A DNA stretch of 5,310 bases from DSYF01 sp041181065 (GTDB taxonomy: Bacteria; Verrucomicrobiota; Verrucomicrobiia; Limisphaerales; DSYF01). The translations under genes were made by a program, and so were the position numbers. The stretch lies in the NCBI GenBank assembly GCA_041181065.1, contig JBEGQI010000355.1:1-5310 (forward strand). Direction: 5' to 3'. The notes under the pieces were generated by a model that worked only from the letters and a program-made list of their open reading frames with translations, was not told where the DNA came from and made no database searches. Positions 1 to 5,072 of this stretch are shown piece by piece. Positions within the stretch are counted from its first letter, which is position 1. Every line of letters begins with the position of its first letter.

Positions 1-880
1 TGAATCAAATCCATTACAGTCGCCTGAATCTCTCCGGGGCGATGCATTTCAACTCTACCTGCGTGAAATCGGCCAAGTGCCACTGCTCACTCCCAAGGAA
101 GAGATCGCGCTGGCACGCCGCATCAAACGCGGCGACAAAGCCGCGCGAGAGCACATGATCAAAGCTAACCTGCGTCTGGTGGTTAAAATCGCCCGCGACT
201 ACGAAGGCATGGGCGTTCCTTTGCTCGACTTGATCAGCGAAGGCAACATCGGCCTGATGAAAGGCGTCGAACGATTCAACCCGGCCAAAGGCGCGAAGCT
301 CTCGACCTACGCCTCGTGGTGGATCAAGCAAGCCATCAAACGCGCGCTCGCCAACCAGTCCAAAACCATTCGCCTGCCAGTTCACGTGACCGATCGCCTC
401 GCACTCATTCGCAAGGCGGAAGTGCGCTTACGCGACCTGTTCGACCGTGAACCGACGGATGAGGAACTCGCGCATGAAGTGGACCTCGATACGCGCCGCA
501 TCCGCCAATATCGCGAAGCTTCACGCGCCCCCGTCTCGCTGGACGCACCGATTGGCGACGACGACTCCAGCCGCATTTCCGAGATGGTTGCTGATCCGAA
601 CGCAACCTCACCGCATGAATCCCTCAGTCGAGGCACGGACACTGCGTTGCTCCGAAAAATCCTCGGCACGCTCAATGAGCGGGAAAGCGCAATCCTCGCC
701 CTGCGCTTCGGGCTTAAAGACGGACAGGAACGAACCTTGGAAGAAATTGGAGAAAAATTCGGAGTGACCCGTGAGCGCATCCGTCAGATTCAGGAACTCG
801 CATTGAAAAAATTGCGCAACAAGATGGAAGAGCACGATCAACCGGACCTCGATAACGCCACCATTGCGGTGGCCGCCTGA
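1..880 (+). CDS. Sigma-70 family RNA polymerase sigma factor (RpoD/SigA-like), 5' partial
   Basis: This is a primary-type or group 2 sigma factor that directs core RNA polymerase to promoters. The reading frame is open from base 2, so the true start lies outside the window; 292 residues are visible (residue 1 is the codon at base 2). Region 1.2 is at about 14-44 (DAFQLYLREIGQVPLLTPKE). Region 2 is at about 52-128, including the core-binding and -10 melting segment STYASWWIKQAIKRALANQ. Region 3 is at about 129-205 and region 4 at about 222-275. The -10-reading pair known from E. coli (Q437/T440) aligns with Q119 and T122. The helix-turn-helix of region 4.2 ends VTRERIRQI (255-263), as in housekeeping factors. 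There is no insertion between regions 1.2 and 2.1. After that helix the usual IEAKALRKLRHPSR is replaced by IQELALKKLRNKM and an acidic tail ending AVAA, so I do not assign rpoD with certainty. Region 1.1 cannot be judged. A terminator follows 20 bp after the stop codon. Confidence 0.95.
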   Translation, partial: ESNPLQSPESLRGDAFQLYLREIGQVPLLTPKEEIALARRIKRGDKAAREHMIKANLRLVVKIARDYEGMGVPLLDLISEGNIGLMKGVERFNPAKGAKLSTYASWWIKQAIKRALANQSKTIRLPVHVTDRLALIRKAEVRLRDLFDREPTDEELAHEVDLDTRRIRQYREASRAPVSLDAPIGDDDSSRISEMVADPNATSPHESLSRGTDTALLRKILGTLNERESAILALRFGLKDGQERTLEEIGEKFGVTRERIRQIQELALKKLRNKMEEHDQPDLDNATIAVAA

Positions 881-900
881 AAGCCTGGAACCATCCATTC

Positions 901-928
901 AAGCGCGGGCATTGGCCCGCGCTTTTTT
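901..928 (+). terminator. Rho-independent terminator of the sigma factor gene
   Basis: A perfect 10-bp stem AAGCGCGGGC / GCCCGCGCTT (901-910 with 915-924) closes an ATTG tetraloop and runs directly into a T tract (923-928). It begins 20 bp after the sigma factor stop codon. It should separate this transcript from the lactate dehydrogenase gene downstream. Confidence 0.93.
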
Positions 929-1053
929 GCTTCATCACGCGACTTGATTTACTTCGGGCTTGGCGCAGCTTTGACCAGTGCAATCCAAACAGCTCAAGGA
1001 ACTCGCCGCCACACAGGCAAAAGCATCAAAGAAGTGAACAACCAAGGCATGTT

Positions 1054-2010
1054 ATGAAAATCGGCATCGTCGGCTGTGGAATGGTTGGCTCAGCCTCGGC
1101 CTTCGCACTGGTCATGCGTGGAGTCGGACGCGAGATCGTCCTGGTGGACCAGAACCGCTCGCGTTCCGAAGCAGAGGCGGATGACATCTTCCACGCCGTG
1201 CCCTTCGCCCACCCGCTCACCGTCCGCGCCGGAGATTATGCGGACTTGAGCAGCGCCAAAGTCGTCGTCATCGCGGCAGGCGTGGCGCAGAAGCCCGGTG
1301 AAACTCGCCTCAATCTCCTCCAGCGCAACGCGACCGTTTTTTCCCAGGTCATCCCAGCCATACTCCAACACGCACCCAACGCAGTGCTCGTCGTCGTCAG
1401 CAATCCGGTGGACATCCTCACTCACCTTGCCGCGCACTTCGCGGCGAGGCTCGGCGTGCCCTCGACTCGCGTCATCGGCTCCGGCACCACGCTCGACACC
1501 GCGCGCTTCCGCACGTTGCTCGGGCGCCACTTTGGCGTCGATCCCCAACACGTTCACGGCTACGTGATGGGCGAGCACGGTGATTCCGAAGTGCTCACCT
1601 GGTCGCGTGCTTCGATTGCTGGCACACGGCTGGATGATTTTGCAAAACTCCGTGGGATGTCGCCGCTGACCGACGCAGACCGAGCAGCGATTGACACCCG
1701 TGTGCGCCGCGCCGCATACAACATCATCGCCGGCAAAGGTTCTACGTATTACGGCATCGGCAGCGCGGTCTCCCGCATCGTGGATGTGCTGCTGCACGAT
1801 CAACGCGCCGTCCTCAGCATCTGCTCGCCTCACCATGAAGTCGCCGGCGTCAAAGATGTAACCCTCTCGGTGCCACACCTGCTCGGCGGCAACGGCGTGA
1901 TTGAAACCATCCCTGTTCCACTGGCAGAAGACGAGCAAGCCGCGTTGCATCGTAGCGCGACCATCCTCAAGGAAGCGATCGTCTCCGTGCTCGAACAATT
2001 GCCAAGCTGA
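1054..2010 (+). CDS. ldh: L-lactate dehydrogenase (EC 1.1.1.27)
   Basis: This cytoplasmic enzyme interconverts pyruvate and L-lactate with NADH/NAD+, the redox-balancing step of fermentation or of lactate use. The 318 residues match the family's usual length. The Rossmann fold opens with GCGMVG (7-12), and D32 at the end of beta-2 marks NAD rather than NADP. The substrate-specificity residue is Q79 (AQKPGETR); malate dehydrogenases carry Arg there, so this points to lactate. The other active-site residues are present: R85, N117 (SNPVD), D148 and R151 (LDTARFR), H175 (GEHGD) and T231 (GSTYYG). R153 and H168 occupy the positions of the fructose-1,6-bisphosphate ligands R173 and H188 of Bacillus LDH, so allosteric activation is plausible (inference). 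The ATG at 1054 follows an AAGG (1044-1047) by 6 nt, the clearest ribosome-binding site in the window. Terminator 901-928 lies upstream, so it probably has its own promoter, which I could not identify. Confidence 0.95.
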   Translation: MKIGIVGCGMVGSASAFALVMRGVGREIVLVDQNRSRSEAEADDIFHAVPFAHPLTVRAGDYADLSSAKVVVIAAGVAQKPGETRLNLLQRNATVFSQVIPAILQHAPNAVLVVVSNPVDILTHLAAHFAARLGVPSTRVIGSGTTLDTARFRTLLGRHFGVDPQHVHGYVMGEHGDSEVLTWSRASIAGTRLDDFAKLRGMSPLTDADRAAIDTRVRRAAYNIIAGKGSTYYGIGSAVSRIVDVLLHDQRAVLSICSPHHEVAGVKDVTLSVPHLLGGNGVIETIPVPLAEDEQAALHRSATILKEAIVSVLEQLPS

Positions 2011-2021
2011 AGCCAGCTGCC

Positions 2022-2052
2022 GCTCGGAAATCAACTGATAGTAGATCCGAGC
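2022..2052. repeat. Inverted repeat after ldh, possible 3'-end hairpin
   Basis: GCTCGGA (2022-2028) and TCCGAGC (2046-2052) are perfect 7-bp arms around a 17-nt loop, 11 bp after the ldh stop codon. No T run follows on the + strand, so it is not a classical intrinsic terminator. It could stabilise the 3' end of the ldh mRNA or be chance. Confidence 0.35.
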
Positions 2053-2076
2053 AGTCAGGCAAAAAGGTGCAACCGC

Positions 2077-2117
2077 AAAAGAAAAACAGGTGTGGAGTGT
2101 TGTAACCCCACACCTGT
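2077..2117 (-). terminator. Rho-independent terminator of the EF-hand protein gene
   Basis: Perfect 10-bp arms ACAGGTGTGG (2086-2095) and CCACACCTGT (2108-2117) enclose a 12-nt loop. Read on the minus strand, the stem is followed by TTTTTCTTTT (complement of 2077-2086), the U tract of an intrinsic terminator. It starts about 15 bp after the EF-hand stop codon (2133-2135). On the plus strand no U tract follows the stem, so it works mainly for the minus-strand gene, though its stem could also slow readthrough from ldh. Confidence 0.9.
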
Positions 2118-2132
2118 CATTCGTTCAGAAGT

Positions 2133-2594
2133 CTATTGCTGATTACCGCCGGCACCACCAGGTCCACCCGGACCGCGCGGAGCACGTTGACGACCTTGGC
2201 CGCCTTGCTCTCCGCCCTGGCTACCGGAACCACCCTGGCCGCCCTGCGGACGTTGCGGGCGCAATTCTTCCTGCGTCAGCTTGCCGTCGCCATTTTTGTC
2301 CAGAGCCTTGAGCGCCGCGGACGCATTTGCAATCTCCTTCTCGTCGATCACTCCGTCGTGGTTTGCATCAAGAGCGGCCATCAACGGCCCGCCGGCCATG
2401 CGTTGCCCGCCACCGGGGCCACCACCGGGACCGCCCTGACTAGGTTGGCCCGGAGCACCTTGTTCTCCCCCCTGCCCTTGGTGTTGACGGCGATTGCCGC
2501 CGGGACCGGAATTTTGATCAGGTTGAGCCGTCACGATCAGCGTGGAAATGCCGAAGGCTGCAACGGCCAGCAGAACTGTCTTGGATGTTTTCAT
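2133..2594 (-). CDS. Secreted low-complexity protein with two EF-hand calcium-binding loops
   Basis: This is a 153-residue exported protein with no enzyme domain. The N-terminus MKTSK followed by a hydrophobic stretch (about 6-22) is a signal peptide, with likely cleavage after IVTA (23/24). Residues 24-70 are rich in Gly, Gln and Pro. Two canonical EF-hand loops follow: DANHDGVIDEKE (76-87) and DKNGDGKLTQEE (99-110), each with Asp/Asn at positions 1, 3 and 5 and Glu at 12. Their 23-residue spacing fits a helix-loop-helix pair. Residues 112-153 are again Gly/Gln/Pro/Arg-rich (GPGGPGGAGG near the end). I chose ATG 2594 because it gives a compact signal peptide. An in-frame GTG at 2618 would add eight residues (MTHAHTKN) ahead of it. 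Neither start has a Shine-Dalgarno sequence; an A-rich ACAAAAAAC precedes the ATG. It has its own terminator at 2077-2117. Calcium binding is expected for the family; the biological role is unknown. Confidence 0.88.
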   Translation of the reverse strand: MKTSKTVLLAVAAFGISTLIVTAQPDQNSGPGGNRRQHQGQGGEQGAPGQPSQGGPGGGPGGGQRMAGGPLMAALDANHDGVIDEKEIANASAALKALDKNGDGKLTQEELRPQRPQGGQGGSGSQGGEQGGQGRQRAPRGPGGPGGAGGNQQ

Positions 2595-2734
2595 GTTTTT
2601 TGTGTGTGCGTGTGTCACTCAAACGCCCGCGCCAATCGCGACGCTGTATTCGGCGGCTTGAGCCTGCGCGAGGCAACTTCGGCTGGTTGAATGTGCCTTC
2701 GTTTTCATCGCGCGTTACCAGTGGAGACGCCGGC

Positions 2735-2743
2735 ATCATAACA
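2735..2743 (-). promoter_or_regulatory. Candidate extended -10 promoter for the EF-hand gene
   Basis: The minus strand reads TGTTATGAT, an extended -10 (TGn plus TATGAT, five of six matches to TATAAT). No good -35 hexamer lies 16-18 bp upstream, which is tolerated by extended -10 promoters. Transcription would start near 2728 and leave a leader of about 134 nt before ATG 2594. A GTTACC/GGTAAC pair (2714-2719, 2746-2751) brackets it. Confidence 0.35.
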
Positions 2744-2762
2744 GAGGTAACACATTCGTCGC

Positions 2763-2784
2763 GCGCAATGATTGCGCAGCAATC
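2763..2784. repeat. Nested inverted repeats upstream of the EF-hand promoter candidate
   Basis: GCGCAAT-G-ATTGCGC (2763-2777) is a perfect 7-bp palindrome with one central base. It overlaps a second repeat, GATTGC-GCA-GCAATC (2770-2784). Both lie just upstream of where the -35 of the minus-strand promoter candidate would fall. They could be an operator for a dimeric regulator or two mutually exclusive hairpins at the 3' end of the ldcA transcript. No T run follows, so this is not an intrinsic terminator. Confidence 0.4.
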
Positions 2785-2852
2785 GGGTGTGATGGGTCCG
2801 CCTACGGTTCCAATTTCGAGACTGAAGACGCGAGACTTGCGAACCGCTGCTC

Positions 2853-3830
2853 TTACTTCACCGCCGCTTCCGTGATGATGAGATCGCCACGATTCGCATC
2901 CAGCTTCGCGCGCACGCCGATCGGGATGGTGCCGTTCGTCGGTAGATGACCGAAGGGCAAGCCTGTCACCACCGGCACACCCAGCGGCAAGAGCCGCTCC
3001 TTCACCACATCTGCCGCCGTCTGGCGATACTCCTTCCCCTTGCCTGCGTTCGGGTCTTTGCAATCCTGGTTGATCCCCACCGCCACGCCTGCGACCTGCT
3101 GGAGCAATCCGGCGTTCAGCAGATGCGTCAACAACCGGTCCAGCCGATACGGCACTTCGCTGATGTCTTCGAAGAACAGGATGCGGTTCTTGAACTGCGG
3201 CTGGAACGGCGTCGCCAGTGTCGTCACCAACAACGATAAATTGCCACCGATCAACCGCCCCTCCGCCACGCCCCTCCGCAGAATGGAAACCGTCTTCCCA
3301 CCATACCCCGCGACGAGACTCCCCGCCGGCTTCGCTTCGGTCACGTTGCGCAGGAACGATGCATTCGAGAACGCCGGGAACGTCTCCGCGCCGAGCCCCT
3401 CGTTCAACATCGGCGAATGAAACGTCACCAGCCCCGCCTTCACCAGCAGCGCAGTATGCAACGTCGTGATGTCGCTGTAACCGGCGAGCACCTTTGGCTG
3501 GCGCCGGATGACCGCGTAATCGAGCAGATTCAAAATCCGCGCCGTGCCGTAACCGCCGCGCACACAAATGATGCCGCGCACCTTTTTGTCCGCGAACATC
3601 GCCATCAAATCCGCCGCCCGTTCGCGGTCCGTGCCCGCCAAGAACCCGAGCCGCGCGCGCACGTTGCGGGCAAGCTTGGGCTTGAAACCGAGGCGCTCCA
3701 CCTGCCCCATCACGCGATCGATCGCCTTCGGGTCCGGCGGCGCGCTGGCGGGAGCGATGATGCCCACCACATCGCCAGGCTGGAGACGTTCTGGCTTGAG
3801 GAGACGGCGCGCGGAAGACGTGCTTTGCAT
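2853..3830 (-). CDS. ldcA: LD-carboxypeptidase (muramoyltetrapeptide carboxypeptidase, peptidase family S66)
   Basis: This serine peptidase removes the terminal D-Ala from the L,D-linked tetrapeptides of peptidoglycan fragments, a step in wall recycling. The Ser-Glu-His triad of the family is visible: S119 in AGYSD (116-120), E221 in FFEDISEVPYRLDR (219-232) and H295 in GLPFGHLP (290-297). The N-terminal half begins LKPERLQPGDVVGIIAPAS (11-29), the usual opening of the fold, and contains the conserved RGGYG (91-95). At 325 residues it is close to the usual 300-350. There is no signal peptide, consistent with a cytoplasmic recycling enzyme. The start is well fixed: an in-frame TAA lies just upstream (3840-3842) and ATG 3830 places the conserved opening at residue 11. 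No Shine-Dalgarno is visible. It is divergent from the RelE-like gene across 54 bp, and I see no intrinsic terminator between it and the EF-hand gene on the same strand, so some readthrough is possible. Confidence 0.93.
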   Translation of the reverse strand: MQSTSSARRLLKPERLQPGDVVGIIAPASAPPDPKAIDRVMGQVERLGFKPKLARNVRARLGFLAGTDRERAADLMAMFADKKVRGIICVRGGYGTARILNLLDYAVIRRQPKVLAGYSDITTLHTALLVKAGLVTFHSPMLNEGLGAETFPAFSNASFLRNVTEAKPAGSLVAGYGGKTVSILRRGVAEGRLIGGNLSLLVTTLATPFQPQFKNRILFFEDISEVPYRLDRLLTHLLNAGLLQQVAGVAVGINQDCKDPNAGKGKEYRQTAADVVKERLLPLGVPVVTGLPFGHLPTNGTIPIGVRAKLDANRGDLIITEAAVK

Positions 3831-3884
3831 GCCGATGCGTTAGGCATTGCACAACGCGAAAGCAAGGCGCAACATTCACGCAAC

Positions 3885-4259
3885 ATGATGCCCTTCCAAA
3901 TCATCTTCACCCCCGCGAGCGCGGCCGAACTGGCGCGCATGCCCAAGGATCTTCAATTACAGGTGCTCGGCGATTTTCACGGCGTGCCGCATCAAGTCAT
4001 CGCCACCGAACTGGAAGACGTGGGCCGGCTCGAACGCGAAGGCCGCGTGCTCCATCGCCTGCGCTTGGGCGACTACCGCATCTACTTCGAGAAGCACGAT
4101 CTCGGCGTGCTGGTGCACCGCATCCTGAGCAAGAACACCCTCAAAGATTTCTACTACCGCCACGGCATGAAGGTGGACGAAGACGAAGCCCTGCAAAGCA
4201 ACCCCCGCTTCTGGGAACTCATCGAAAGCGCCCGGACCGCGAATTACCGCAGCCAGTAG
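3885..4259 (+). CDS. RelE/ParE-superfamily toxin-like protein without an adjacent antitoxin
   Basis: The 124 residues resemble the small RelE/ParE fold. An opening strand, FQIIFTPASAAELARMP (4-20), leads into a helix. A central GRVLHRLRLGDYRIYFEK (53-70) is the typical strand pair with the GDYRIYF signature, and the last strand is LGVLVHRILSKNTLKDFYYR (73-92). RelE toxins cleave ribosome-bound mRNA with basic and aromatic residues; R60, R65, R79, K83 and Y90/Y91 are candidates here, but this is inference. Residues 95-124 are an extra tail, acidic (KVDEDEAL) then NPRFWELIESAR, longer than a minimal toxin. No antitoxin-sized gene lies on the same strand: upstream is divergent ldcA and downstream a convergent gene. 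ATG 3885 is immediately followed by a second ATG (3888), and either could be used; no close Shine-Dalgarno is present. The frame stays open far upstream but only as antisense to ldcA. It overlaps the DUF554 gene by 16 bp at the 3' end. It could be a domesticated or chromosomal solitary toxin. Confidence 0.8.
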   Translation: MMPFQIIFTPASAAELARMPKDLQLQVLGDFHGVPHQVIATELEDVGRLEREGRVLHRLRLGDYRIYFEKHDLGVLVHRILSKNTLKDFYYRHGMKVDEDEALQSNPRFWELIESARTANYRSQ

Positions 4260-4981
4260 GTCAGCAGCGGTGCCCAGATGAGGCTGGGCAGGTAATCCGC
4301 CACTTCAATGCGTTTCACTTCGAAGATGAGGAGTGAGACACAGAAGATGAGCAGTCCCGCCGTGGCGTTGACGGAGGCGACGAGCTGGTGCGCTTCGAGC
4401 CACGGTTGCGCGAGATGACCGACGAGCAGCGAGATGAATCCTTGGAACGCGAGCACCGGCAACGCCGAGAACCCGACCGCCCAACCGAACAGCGAAACGA
4501 ATCCGAACACGGCGAAGCCATCCATGGCGGCCTTGACGAGCAGCGCGAACGGACCGCCATCGAGAGCTTCAGCGGTCGCGCCGAGAATGCCAAGCGGCGC
4601 AGCGCAGAAGAGCGCGGCGCAGACGTTCACGCCGTCCGCGGGCGAACCGCGCTGGCCGGCGGGCACGGCGAGGATGCGTTGGCGCGCGTATTGGCCGAGA
4701 CGGTTGGAGAGTTTTTGGAGGTGCAGCAATTTCCCCGTTAGTTTGCCGAGCGTCATCGCGAGCAGCACGAGGCCGAGTTGGATGAGGGCGGCTTTGAGCG
4801 GACCGCTGATGCTGGTGACGGTGAGTTTGAGACCGATGAAGACGGTCGCGGCGCCGAGGATGACTTTGAGAAATGTCTGGTTGTCGGCGGCCATAGGCGT
4901 TTTCCGCAGGGCACCAATGCCCGCCCCCAGCAGGATGGCTCCGCCGTTGATGAGTGTGCCGATGTAAAATGCGCCCGTCAC
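4244..4981 (-). CDS. DUF554 family integral membrane protein (YdfK/YqgA-like)
   Basis: This 245-residue inner-membrane protein belongs to the DUF554 family, which is widespread and of unknown function; transport has been suggested but I know of no proof. The family pattern is easy to follow: GTLINGGAILLGAGIGAL (8-25), GLKL in the second helix (50-53), ALFCAAPLGILGATAEAL (123-140), a DGG, then KAAMDGFA (150-157), SALPVLAFQGFISLL (172-186) and a C-terminal EVKRIEVADYLPSLIWAPLL (221-240). I count seven or eight hydrophobic segments, near 6-25, 38-55, 62-80, 118-136, 152-170, 173-190, 204-220 and 228-244. The start is GTG 4981. A TGA in the same frame lies about 40 nt upstream, with no other ATG, GTG or TTG start in the frame between them. 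A GGAG sits 17 nt before the GTG, too far to be a good Shine-Dalgarno. The 3' end overlaps the convergent RelE-like gene, and no terminator separates them. Confidence 0.92.
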   Translation of the reverse strand: MTGAFYIGTLINGGAILLGAGIGALRKTPMAADNQTFLKVILGAATVFIGLKLTVTSISGPLKAALIQLGLVLLAMTLGKLTGKLLHLQKLSNRLGQYARQRILAVPAGQRGSPADGVNVCAALFCAAPLGILGATAEALDGGPFALLVKAAMDGFAVFGFVSLFGWAVGFSALPVLAFQGFISLLVGHLAQPWLEAHQLVASVNATAGLLIFCVSLLIFEVKRIEVADYLPSLIWAPLLTYWLR

Positions 4982-5034
4982 GCCGCCACTGAACCACTCC
5001 GCGTCGCGAGTTCAAAGCGGAAAGTGAAAGTCCC

Positions 5035-5063
5035 TTTTCAACGCGGGCCGTCTCGCCTAAATT
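5035..5063 (+). promoter_or_regulatory. Weak candidate promoter for the membrane protein at the right edge
   Basis: TTTTCA (5035-5040, four of six matches to TTGACA) and TAAATT (5058-5063, four of six to TATAAT) are 17 bp apart in the 91-bp divergent gap. Transcription would begin around 5070, only a few bases before GTG 5073, so the mRNA would be nearly leaderless. Two four-of-six boxes can occur by chance. Confidence 0.25.
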
Positions 5064-5072
5064 TCGTCGCTC

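Noticed and set aside
978..1037. A 19-codon GTG frame ending QAKASKK just before ldh
   Set aside because: It is too short to assess, has no ribosome-binding site, and competes with another equally open frame in the same region.
929..1053. Promoter for ldh using TTGATT (944) or TTGACC (972)
   Set aside because: Neither -35-like hexamer has an acceptable -10 at 16-18 bp, so no promoter is called although one must exist upstream of ldh.
1090..2034. A 314-codon open frame antisense to ldh
   Set aside because: The sense strand encodes a full-length LDH with every active-site residue. The antisense product has no recognisable fold.
2207..2260. Tandem repeat array in the EF-hand gene
   Set aside because: The GGxGG and CAGGGC-like repetition follows from Gly/Gln-rich coding sequence and has no constant unit length.
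2585..2875. A 96-codon plus-strand frame filling the gap between the EF-hand gene and ldcA
   Set aside because: It overlaps both neighbours' coding ends on the opposite strand, has no ribosome-binding site or recognisable domain, and looks like chance openness.
2518..3879. A 453-codon open frame on the minus strand covering the ldcA gene and the gap beside it
   Set aside because: It is a different frame over a gene with a complete S66 catalytic triad, its translation is low-complexity Arg/Gly/Ala, and it runs through the EF-hand gene's 5' end. It is a GC-driven shadow.
3417..3884. N-terminal extension of the RelE-like gene back to 3417
   Set aside because: The extra 156 codons are antisense to ldcA and read as Arg/His/Gln-rich noise. 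The RelE-like fold begins right after ATG 3885.
3831..3884. Divergent promoter or operator between ldcA and the RelE-like gene
   Set aside because: Only a 5-bp GCGTT/AACGC inverted repeat and poor hexamers are visible in 54 bp. This is below what I would call.
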